Origin: Candidatus Omnitrophota bacterium
GTDB lineage: Bacteria > Omnitrophota > Gorgyraeia > JAFGHF01
Direction of reading: 5' to 3'
Length of the DNA: 5,495 nt
NCBI GenBank assembly: GCA_024543015.1
Contig: JAMXCY010000079.1
Coordinates: forward strand, 1-5,495
Shown: positions 1-5,495 of the stretch, piece after piece
Layout: each line of letters begins with the position of its first letter
How positions within the stretch are numbered: the stretch's first letter is position 1
The notes under the pieces: model-generated
Databases searched by the model: none
What the model was told of the DNA's origin: nothing
Seen by the model: only the letters and a program-made list of their open reading frames with translations
Position numbers and translations under genes: made by a program

Positions 1-240
1 TTTGGCATTCTTTTAGTAAATACCCCTAAATGGGAAGCTGAAAAAGTAGCTCAAGCGATTAGGGCAAGAGTAGAAAGTGAAAACTTTATTTTGCGCCGTA
101 AGGCCACTGAAGTAAGGGTCTCTGGCGGAATTGCCGCTTTTCCCGAAGACGGAAAACTTAAAGAAAACTTGATTTCCAGAGCAGACCAGGCCTTGTATCA
201 GGCCAAGCGCAAGGGAAAAAACAAAATATGCACCTGTTAA
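1..240 (+). CDS. C-terminal part of a GGDEF-domain protein (probable diguanylate cyclase), 5'-truncated
   Basis: Frame 1 is open from the first base and gives 79 residues before TAA at 238-240; the gene begins outside the window. The residues are the second half of a GGDEF domain, the fold that condenses two GTP into the second messenger c-di-GMP. The first residue, Phe, aligns with the Phe of the GGEEF signature in the downstream paralogue, so the active-site loop itself lies just off the left edge. Visible landmarks are the FGILL strand, the VSGGIAAFP strand and the terminal helix ADQALYQAKRKGKNKIC. An ungapped alignment by eye with the last 80 residues of the next gene gives about 30 identities in 79, so the two are probably tandem paralogues. 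Whether the enzyme is active cannot be judged, because the GGDEF loop, I-site and any sensor domain are missing. The family call is secure. Confidence 0.93.
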   Translation, partial: FGILLVNTPKWEAEKVAQAIRARVESENFILRRKATEVRVSGGIAAFPEDGKLKENLISRADQALYQAKRKGKNKICTC

Positions 241-1481
241 ACCTTTTTATCATTCCGCTTATATTAATTAGCCTAAACTTTAAGTTGAAGTTTTCCTATG
301 TAATTTCGCTTCTTTGCAGTCTGACGGCAGCAACTTTTATTTATACAGAACAGCTAACAGCGAATATTTTATTTACTATTGCAATCTTCAATCTTGTGCC
401 TTTAGTTGGTCAGCGTTTTAGTCTCAACTTACGTAACAAGCAACTTTCTTTAGGGGCCAAAAAGAGCTTACTCAAAGCTGCTTGCGCACAAAGACGCAGG
501 GAGCGGGATTTGACCCGGCAGTCTAATACTCAACTGGCTAACAAGGTTGCTCAGATTGTCGAGCTTTATCAGATGGGCAGAGATATGTCTTCTGTCTTAA
601 AAACAGAAGGGATTTTTGAAATCTTAGCCAAGAAGCTGGCCGGGCATTTTCGCTTTGAAAGATGCCGCCTGATTTTAATAGATGAACAAGCCCAGGGGCT
701 GGAAGTAGAAAAAGTATTTGAGTTAAAATATGACCAGAGTTATGTACGCCAGGTTGATACCGGCAGCGCCGATAGTCAAATCTTAAAGCAGAGTTTAGAC
801 GCAGAGAAAATAGCTTATATTGAAGAGGAATCAAAAGTTTTAGCTCCCTTAATGGCGGAGGGGAAGTTTTTAGGGGCTTTAACAGTAGAGGATTTGTCAG
901 TTAGGGCTTTGGGTAACTTCTCCATTTTGGTTGATCAGTTTGCCCTGGAATTTGAAAGAGTAAGGCTTTATCAAAAAATCCAAAAGTTGGCGATCACCGA
1001 TGGACTAACTGAACTTTTTGTGCGCAGGTATTTCTTGGAACGTCTAGAGGAAGAAATAGAAAGAAGTGCCTGCCATCATCTAGAACTCGCCTTTTTAATG
1101 ATTGATATCGACCACTTCAAGCGCTGTAATGATAACTTTGGGCATTTAACGGGTGATGCGGTCTTAAAAGAAATAGGCGCGAGAATTAAGGCCAGCGTAC
1201 GTGAGATAGATTTAGCAGGGCGCTTCGGAGGAGAAGAATTTTCTGTGCTCCTGCCGGATACGGATAAAGAGGGGGCTTATCAGGCTGCGGAGAGAATTCG
1301 TCTTAACATAGCCGAACACCGATTTAAGGCCTATGATCAGCCTATAAATGTCCAGATTAGCGCAGGAGTGGCCCTTTATCCCAGAGATTCAACATCGCTT
1401 CAAGGGTTGATAGACAAGGCCGATCAGGCCCTCTATCGCGCCAAGCAAGAGGGAAGAAATAGAATTTGCCTTTTTAATTGA
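228..1481 (+). CDS. Membrane-anchored GAF-GGDEF diguanylate cyclase
   Basis: This 417-residue protein is predicted to make c-di-GMP from two GTP at the inner membrane. Residues about 4-16, 22-38 and 44-62 are hydrophobic, probably two or three membrane segments. A charged, coiled-coil-like linker follows (about 63-112), then a GAF-like sensor region (about 113-245) and a GGDEF domain (about 250-417). Catalytic features are complete: MIDIDHF with metal-binding Asp293, guanine-contact Asn301 and Asp310, and GGEEF at 334-338. Arg325-x-x-Asp328 lies exactly five residues before GGEEF, the position of the allosteric product-inhibition I-site. One deviation is Val265 where the DxLTxLxNRRxF motif normally has Asn. 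The ATG at 228 overlaps the upstream gene by 13 bases, and AAGGG at 211-215 is a modest ribosome site. The start is supported because the hydrophobic N-terminus begins immediately. The GAF ligand is unknown. Confidence 0.93.
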   Translation: MHLLNLFIIPLILISLNFKLKFSYVISLLCSLTAATFIYTEQLTANILFTIAIFNLVPLVGQRFSLNLRNKQLSLGAKKSLLKAACAQRRRERDLTRQSNTQLANKVAQIVELYQMGRDMSSVLKTEGIFEILAKKLAGHFRFERCRLILIDEQAQGLEVEKVFELKYDQSYVRQVDTGSADSQILKQSLDAEKIAYIEEESKVLAPLMAEGKFLGALTVEDLSVRALGNFSILVDQFALEFERVRLYQKIQKLAITDGLTELFVRRYFLERLEEEIERSACHHLELAFLMIDIDHFKRCNDNFGHLTGDAVLKEIGARIKASVREIDLAGRFGGEEFSVLLPDTDKEGAYQAAERIRLNIAEHRFKAYDQPINVQISAGVALYPRDSTSLQGLIDKADQALYRAKQEGRNRICLFN

Positions 1482-1492
1482 AATTTTAGAGG

Positions 1493-1533
1493 TTTTAGGT
1501 TAGAATATTGTTCTATATTATAATGGTTATAAT
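1493..1533 (+). promoter_or_regulatory. Putative sigma-70-type promoter(s) for the transaldolase-lptD-ugd unit
   Basis: Two exact TATAAT hexamers lie at 1519-1524 and 1528-1533 in the only sizeable intergenic gap of the window. The -35 elements are poor. TTAGGT at 1495-1500 is 18 bases from the first box, and TTGTTC at 1508-1513 is only 14 bases from the second. Initiation would leave a short leader of about 10-20 bases ending in the Shine-Dalgarno sequence. With no terminator visible after the GGDEF gene, read-through from upstream is also possible. The call rests on -10 matches and position only. Confidence 0.4.
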
Positions 1534-1534
1534 A
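1516..1534. repeat. Perfect AT-rich inverted repeat (8-bp arms, 3-nt spacer) upstream of the transaldolase gene
   Basis: TATTATAA at 1516-1523 and TTATAATA at 1527-1534 are exact reverse complements separated by TGG. The element sits 16 bases before the transaldolase ATG and covers both candidate -10 boxes, so it could be an operator for a dimeric regulator. AT-rich intergenic DNA forms such symmetry fairly easily, so a role is only inferred. It lacks a GC-rich stem and a following U-tract, so it is not a convincing terminator. Confidence 0.6.
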
Positions 1535-1540
1535 CCACAA

Positions 1541-1545
1541 GGGAG
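1541..1545 (+). promoter_or_regulatory. Ribosome binding site of the transaldolase gene
   Basis: GGGAG lies five bases before the ATG at 1551. It supports that start, which is also the family's normal N-terminus (MKIFIDTAN). Confidence 0.75.
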
Positions 1546-1550
1546 ATAGA

Positions 1551-2210
1551 ATGAAGATATTTATTGATACCGCTAATATTGACGAGATTAAAGAGGTAGC
1601 CAGCTGGGGCATACTTGATGGGGTAACCACTAATCCTACCCTGATAGCTCGGGAAAAACGGAATTTTGCGGATTTGGTTAAAGAAATTCATACAATTGTA
1701 GATGGTCCGATAAGCGCCGAAGTAATTAGCCTTGAGGCTTCCGGCATGGTTGAAGAAGCCAGAAAGCTATCCAAAATTGGTAGAAATATTGCGATTAAAA
1801 TTCCTCTAACTGAAGAAGGGCTGAAGGCAACTAAAGTTTTAAGCCAGGAGAGAATTATGACTAATATGACCCTTTGTTTTTCTCCTGCGCAGGCTCTCTT
1901 GGCAGCCAAGGCCGGAGCGACATTTATCAGCCCCTTTATCGGTCGCCTTGATGATATAAGCCACGAGGGATTGGAGCTTGTGCGGGCAATAAAGCAGATT
2001 TATGCTAATTATGCTTATAAGACGCAGATTATTGTGGCCAGCATAAGGCATCCCTTGCATGTGGTAGAGGCGGCCAAAATAGGGGCAGATATCGCTACTG
2101 TTCCTTTTAATGTCTTAAAGAAACTGATGAAACATCCTTTAACGGATATTGGCATAGATAGATTTTTGCAAGATTGGCAGAAGCTTTCAGATAAGGAGAA
2201 AGCCTTTTAA
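1551..2210 (+). CDS. tal: Small (FSA-like) transaldolase
   Basis: The 219-residue product is a cytoplasmic class I aldolase of the short transaldolase / fructose-6-phosphate aldolase family, a TIM barrel with usual length about 215-220. Transaldolase moves a dihydroxyacetone unit between sugar phosphates in the non-oxidative pentose phosphate pathway. Family landmarks are IDTANIDEI at the N-terminus, GVTTNPTLIA at 24-33, Schiff-base Lys83 in IAIKIPLT, MTNMTLCFSPAQ at 103-114, SPFIGRLDD at 127-135, VASIRHP at 162-168 and the PLTDIGIDRF helix near the C-terminus. The expected catalytic set Asp6, Glu57, Lys83 and Thr107 is present. Glu57 and Phe129 replace the Gln59 and Tyr131 of E. coli fructose-6-phosphate aldolase, so transaldolase activity is the better call, although automated annotation often says fsa. 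The stop overlaps the lptD start by one base, so the two are probably cotranscribed. Confidence 0.94.
   Translation: MKIFIDTANIDEIKEVASWGILDGVTTNPTLIAREKRNFADLVKEIHTIVDGPISAEVISLEASGMVEEARKLSKIGRNIAIKIPLTEEGLKATKVLSQERIMTNMTLCFSPAQALLAAKAGATFISPFIGRLDDISHEGLELVRAIKQIYANYAYKTQIIVASIRHPLHVVEAAKIGADIATVPFNVLKKLMKHPLTDIGIDRFLQDWQKLSDKEKAF
2193..2198 (+). promoter_or_regulatory. Ribosome binding site of lptD inside the end of tal
   Basis: AAGGAG lies within the last tal codons, 11 bases before the lptD ATG at 2210. The spacing is a little long, which fits initiation helped by ribosomes terminating at the overlapping TAATG (2208-2212). Confidence 0.6.
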
Positions 2211-4369
2211 TGAATGCCCAAGGCTGGCGAATAGTTTTAGCCGCTCTTTTTTTAAGTTGTTCCTTGTTTCTTTCTTTGGCCTGGGCCCAAGAGGAAAAAA
2301 CCCCGATTATCTGTTATGGTGAAAAGGTAGAATTCTTGGAAGCCCAGCAGAGGTTAATCGCCGAAGGGCAAGTTCAAATTTTCTATGAGGATGTACAAAT
2401 AACTTGTGACAGAATTGATATAGCCTTAGATACCAAAATTGGGCATGCTAGAGGCAATGTCGTTGTCTATCAAGAAGATTCTGTTCTTACCGGCGATAAG
2501 GTTGATTATAATTTTGATACCCAGACCGGCACAATTTATAAAGCAGGATTTGCTTCTCAGGTAATATATGGCAAAGGTCCTGCGGCAGTTAAAGAAGGCC
2601 CTAGTGAGATTAGCATGCGCCATAGTTATATGACCACCTGCGATCTTGACCGGCCACACTATCGTATTCATTCCAGGAGCGCCAAGATATATCTTGGCGA
2701 TAAAGTGGTAATGCGGCATGTAATTGTCTATGCCTTCGAGTTGCCTGTATTCTATTTGCCTTATTACAGTTTTGCCTTAAAGCCAGACCGTCCGAAAGTA
2801 ACCGTGCTCCCCGGCAAAGATAAAGATTGGGGATATTATCTTTTAACTGCCTGGCGCTATGAATTCAGCCAATACTTTAAGGGCCTTTTACATTTGGATT
2901 ATCGCGAAAGAAGAGACTTTGCCAGCGGCTTCGACAACTATTACCAAACTAAAAACTTTGGCAAGGGTTTTGCGAAGATCTATTATATGAATGAAAGAAG
3001 GTTAGAAGATGGTCGTCCCTGGAAATACCCCCACACTACCCATGAAAGAGAAAGATATCTGATTCAACAGCGGCATAGCTGGGATATTGATCCGGATACA
3101 GATTTAAGGTTTGAATATTGGGGCGTAAGCGATACGGATATCTTAAAGGATTATTTTTATCGCAAAGAATTCCAGAGGGAACAACCGAGCACAGAATCCT
3201 ATCTTTCTATTGTCAGAAGCAAACCCGGCTATAGTCTTAGTCTTTTAGGCAAAAGGAGATTTAACAAAGTCTTTGCCAGGACAGAATATCAGCCAGAGTT
3301 AAAATTGGACATCTCCAGCGTAAAGATAGGTGGCGAAAACTCAAAATTTTACTGGAAATCAGAAAACTCTTTTGCCAATCTCAGCAAAAAAGAAGCCCAC
3401 CCCAGCAATGTAGATGAAGATACAGTTAGGTTCGATACTTTTAATAAAATATCGCGCGTCACAAAACTTGGCTTTTTGCACATAACTCCTTTTGTAGGAG
3501 AAAGACAGACTTACTATACTAAAGATAAAAATGGAGAAGGCGGTTTTTTTCGCGGAGCTTTTAACACAGGAGTGGATGTGGAGACTAAGTTTTTTAGAAT
3601 ATTTAATGTCAACACAAATAAATGGGGTTTGGATATCAATAATTTAAGACATGTAATTACGCCTAAAGTGGCATATGGCTATATCCGTACGCCAACAATT
3701 CTTCCGGAAAAATTAGTGCAGTTCGATGGCCTGGATGGAATTAATAGACTTAATCAATTCACTTTTTCTTTGGAGAATAAATTGCAGACCAAAAGAAAGG
3801 TGGCAGGCCAGAAAGAGCTGCAAGCCGTAGATCTGGCGCGTTTGATTATCAGCACAAACTACGATTACAGACTGCCCGGAGGAAGTAAGTTTTCCAATAT
3901 TAATTTTGATTTGGAATTTACACCTTTTAATTGGCTAGCTTTGGAATTTGATGCTGCCTATGACCACCTTCAGGATAGATTTATAACTTTTAATTTTGAT
4001 ATTTATGCTGCTAAAGGGGATAAATGGACGTCCGGATTTGGTTATCGCTATGCCCACGAAAACCACAGCGAGGCTACCTTTGAGATATCTTTTAAGCCTA
4101 CGCCGTTATGGAAAATAGGGATATATGAGCGGTTTATGTTTAAAGGCTATCCCAATGCTAAGAAAAAAATTTATGATCTCAGACAGCAGGAATATAGGAT
4201 AGTGCGCGACTTACACTGTTGGACATCAGAACTTATTTATACCGTTTCGCGCGGTGAAGGAGAGAGTCTGTATATTGTTTTTCGCTTAAAGGCTTTTCCA
4301 GAGTTACCATTAGAATTCGGCTCAAGCTATCATAGACCTAAGCAAGGTTCTCAATATCCTATACGATAG
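2210..4369 (+). CDS. lptD: LPS-assembly outer-membrane protein LptD (OstA/Imp family)
   Basis: The 719-residue protein is the outer-membrane beta-barrel that, with lipoprotein LptE, receives LPS from the periplasmic Lpt bridge and inserts it into the outer leaflet. A signal peptide covers residues 1-26, with a hydrophobic core at about 8-23 and likely cleavage after AWA. Residues about 33-150 form the OstA/LptA-like jellyroll domain that docks the bridge, with repeated motifs such as LIAEGQVQIFYEDV, GHARGNVVVYQED and LTGDKVDYNFDTQTGTIY. From MTTCDLDRPHYRIHS and the LPVFYLPYYSF motif (about 178-188) it continues into the barrel, rich in alternating aromatic strands, to the last strand YIVFRLKAFPELPLEF. 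The mature protein has only four Cys (35, 66, 144, 670). It is somewhat shorter than the roughly 780-residue E. coli protein. The stop is TAG. No LptE gene is visible here. Confidence 0.93.
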   Translation: MNAQGWRIVLAALFLSCSLFLSLAWAQEEKTPIICYGEKVEFLEAQQRLIAEGQVQIFYEDVQITCDRIDIALDTKIGHARGNVVVYQEDSVLTGDKVDYNFDTQTGTIYKAGFASQVIYGKGPAAVKEGPSEISMRHSYMTTCDLDRPHYRIHSRSAKIYLGDKVVMRHVIVYAFELPVFYLPYYSFALKPDRPKVTVLPGKDKDWGYYLLTAWRYEFSQYFKGLLHLDYRERRDFASGFDNYYQTKNFGKGFAKIYYMNERRLEDGRPWKYPHTTHERERYLIQQRHSWDIDPDTDLRFEYWGVSDTDILKDYFYRKEFQREQPSTESYLSIVRSKPGYSLSLLGKRRFNKVFARTEYQPELKLDISSVKIGGENSKFYWKSENSFANLSKKEAHPSNVDEDTVRFDTFNKISRVTKLGFLHITPFVGERQTYYTKDKNGEGGFFRGAFNTGVDVETKFFRIFNVNTNKWGLDINNLRHVITPKVAYGYIRTPTILPEKLVQFDGLDGINRLNQFTFSLENKLQTKRKVAGQKELQAVDLARLIISTNYDYRLPGGSKFSNINFDLEFTPFNWLALEFDAAYDHLQDRFITFNFDIYAAKGDKWTSGFGYRYAHENHSEATFEISFKPTPLWKIGIYERFMFKGYPNAKKKIYDLRQQEYRIVRDLHCWTSELIYTVSRGEGESLYIVFRLKAFPELPLEFGSSYHRPKQGSQYPIR
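2680..2699. repeat. Perfect 20-bp palindrome inside lptD
   Basis: CGCCAAGATATATCTTGGCG reads identically on both strands. In the mRNA it could fold as an 8-bp stem (CGCCAAGA/UCUUGGCG) with a UAUA loop. It encodes the SAKIYLGD region at the junction of the jellyroll and barrel domains. The symmetry is seen directly; any function is unknown, and it may be a by-product of the conserved protein sequence. Confidence 0.85.
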
Positions 4370-4380
4370 CACACAGGTTT

Positions 4381-4386
4381 AAGGAG
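4381..4386 (+). promoter_or_regulatory. Ribosome binding site of the UDP-glucose dehydrogenase gene
   Basis: AAGGAG, near consensus, lies five bases before the ATG at 4392. The 22-base gap after lptD has no promoter-like or terminator-like element, which supports cotranscription. Confidence 0.8.
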
Positions 4387-4391
4387 AAAAA

Positions 4392-5495
4392 ATGAACATT
4401 TGTATTGTTGGAGCAGGGCATGTGGGTTTGGTTAGCGGCGCATGTTTTGCCGAACTGGGAAATAAAGTAATTTGTGTAGATAATGATAAGTCTAGGGTTG
4501 CAGGCCTAAAGAAGTCTATTATGCCTTTTTATGAACCAGGCCTAAAAGAAATGGTAATCAAAAATGTTAAGGGCAAAAGGCTCCTCTTTACCACGAATTT
4601 AAAAGAAGCAGTTGGTAAATCTCTAATCATTTTTATTGCCGTAGGTACACCTCCCAAGGAAAATGGGGAGGCCGACCTTACTGATATTGAGAAGGTAGCG
4701 CAAAGCATAGCGCATTCTATGTCTAGTTACCGATTGATAGTGGAAAAGAGCACAGTCCCTGTAGAGACGGGTAAATGGGTTGAGCATACAATTCGAGTTA
4801 ATATTCGTGGTAAGAAAAAATTTGATGTAGCTTCCAATCCGGAATTCTTAAGCGAAGGTTCAGCGGTAGAAGATTTTATGCGTCCCGATAGAGTCGTCTT
4901 AGGTGTGGAAAGTAAACGAGCTAAAGACATTCTGTTAGAACTTTACAAACCATTAAGGTCTCCGATAATAGTAACCGACATAAAAAGCGCCGAAATTATT
5001 AAACATGCCTCCAATTCATTTTTAGCTACCAAGATTTCTTTTATTAATGCTATTGCCAATATCTGCGAACGGGTAGGAGCCGATGTATCGAAAGTAGCTC
5101 AGGGCATAGGTTCAGATAAGCGTATTGGGAATAAGTTCTTAAACGCTGGCTGTGGCTATGGTGGATTTTGCTTCCCCAAAGATGTCGAGGCTTTTATCCA
5201 TATCGCTGAAAAAAAAGGATACGACTTTCAGTTTCTTAAGGCCGTAAAAAACATAAACGAAGAACAAAAGGACTTGATGGTCAAAAAGATAGAAAACGCG
5301 CTTTGGAATCTCAAGGGTAAAACCGTTGGCATACTGGGGTTATCCTTCAAACCAGGCACAGATGACTTGCGTTTTGCTCCATCTATCGACATAATAAGCA
5401 AGTTAAGATTGAATGGGGTAAAAATGCGGGCTTTCGATCCACAGGCAATGCCGGAAGCGCGCAAGATTCTCAAGGATGTTAAATTTTGCAAGGAT
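4392..5495 (+). CDS. UDP-glucose 6-dehydrogenase family protein, 3'-truncated
   Basis: The frame is open for 368 codons to the right edge; the family is usually about 430-450 residues, so the last part of the C-terminal domain is missing. The enzyme oxidises UDP-glucose to UDP-glucuronate with two NAD+, supplying acidic sugars for capsule, exopolysaccharide or LPS. The N-terminal Rossmann domain shows GAGHVG (7-12) and ribose-binding Asp30. GTPP, STVPVETG and NPEFLSEG (149-156) follow. The central helix has Lys204 and Asn208. The catalytic loop GGFCFPKD carries Cys260 and Asp264, at the same numbers as in Streptococcus pyogenes UDP-glucose dehydrogenase. The UDP-binding domain begins with GLSFKPGTDD, including Lys320. 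The active-site loop has Phe259 before the Cys where many relatives have Ser (GGSCFPKD). GDP-mannose or UDP-ManNAc dehydrogenases are alternatives, but UDP-glucose fits best. It is probably cotranscribed with lptD. Confidence 0.9.
   Translation, partial: MNICIVGAGHVGLVSGACFAELGNKVICVDNDKSRVAGLKKSIMPFYEPGLKEMVIKNVKGKRLLFTTNLKEAVGKSLIIFIAVGTPPKENGEADLTDIEKVAQSIAHSMSSYRLIVEKSTVPVETGKWVEHTIRVNIRGKKKFDVASNPEFLSEGSAVEDFMRPDRVVLGVESKRAKDILLELYKPLRSPIIVTDIKSAEIIKHASNSFLATKISFINAIANICERVGADVSKVAQGIGSDKRIGNKFLNAGCGYGGFCFPKDVEAFIHIAEKKGYDFQFLKAVKNINEEQKDLMVKKIENALWNLKGKTVGILGLSFKPGTDDLRFAPSIDIISKLRLNGVKMRAFDPQAMPEARKILKDVKFCKD

Noticed and set aside
538..834. Minus-strand open frame of 98 codons opposite the GAF region
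   Set aside because: It lies wholly inside the well-supported GAF-GGDEF gene, has no recognisable domain and reads as an antisense shadow.
1482..1550. Possible terminator or c-di-GMP riboswitch between the GGDEF gene and tal
   Set aside because: The gap is only 69 bases, has no GC-rich hairpin with a U-tract and is too short and AT-rich for a riboswitch aptamer.
1433..1630. Minus-strand open frame across the GGDEF-tal gap
   Set aside because: It overlaps both confirmed genes, its sequence is low-complexity and hydrophobic from AT-rich DNA, and no family is recognisable.
1688..2060. Two overlapping minus-strand open frames inside tal
   Set aside because: Both are antisense to conserved transaldolase codons and have no domain or plausible ribosome site.
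2219..2270. Lipobox at Cys17 of LptD (lipoprotein signal)
   Set aside because: The preceding residues FLS do not fit the lipobox well and the Cys sits inside the hydrophobic core. An AWA signal peptidase I site after residue 26 fits better.
2426..2719. Minus-strand open frame of 97 codons in lptD
   Set aside because: It is antisense to the conserved OstA-like domain and shows no family resemblance.
4327..4368. CTATC...GATAG inverted repeat at the end of lptD as a terminator
   Set aside because: The arms are only 5 bp with a loop of over 30 bases and no U-tract, which is expected by chance.
4727..5491. Minus-strand open frames opposite the UDP-glucose dehydrogenase gene
   Set aside because: The plus strand here encodes the dehydrogenase continuously with its catalytic motifs, so these are shadows.

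Overview
The window is a compact, entirely plus-strand stretch of a bacterial chromosome with moderately low GC (around 40-44 % by eye). It carries five genes: two partial (one at each edge) and three complete. The organism is a diderm with lipopolysaccharide, because it encodes an LptD-type outer-membrane LPS assembly protein. TGA, TAA and TAG all act as stops at the ends of recognisable genes, so the genetic code is standard. The style of the LptD, the GAF-GGDEF protein and the GGFCFPKD-type nucleotide-sugar dehydrogenase reminds me of uncultivated diderm lineages such as Candidatus Omnitrophota. That is a low-confidence impression from family resemblance, not a placement.

Layout. Positions 1-240 hold the C-terminal part of a GGDEF (diguanylate cyclase) domain. 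The start of a second, complete membrane-anchored GAF-GGDEF protein (228-1481) overlaps it by 13 bases. A 69-base AT-rich gap follows, with two TATAAT boxes embedded in a perfect inverted repeat, and this is the only good place for a promoter. Next come a small transaldolase (1551-2210), lptD (2210-4369, joined by a TAATG overlap) and, after a 22-base gap with a strong Shine-Dalgarno sequence, a UDP-glucose 6-dehydrogenase family gene (4392 to the right edge, truncated). There is no gene-free stretch over 300 bases, and I see no RNA gene, mobile element, CRISPR array or hairpin-plus-U-tract terminator.

How the genes may work together. Transaldolase, LptD and UDP-glucose dehydrogenase appear to form a transcription unit with an envelope and surface-glycan theme. 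Transaldolase belongs to the non-oxidative pentose phosphate pathway, which includes sedoheptulose-7-phosphate, the precursor of LPS heptose. LptD inserts LPS into the outer membrane. UDP-glucuronate feeds polysaccharide or LPS sugar synthesis. The upstream cyclases would make c-di-GMP, which often controls exopolysaccharide and surface attachment. That functional link is inference from neighbourhood only. I did not find a clearly undescribed system. The most distinctive raw-sequence signals are a perfect 20-bp palindrome inside lptD and the inverted repeat over the putative transaldolase promoter.
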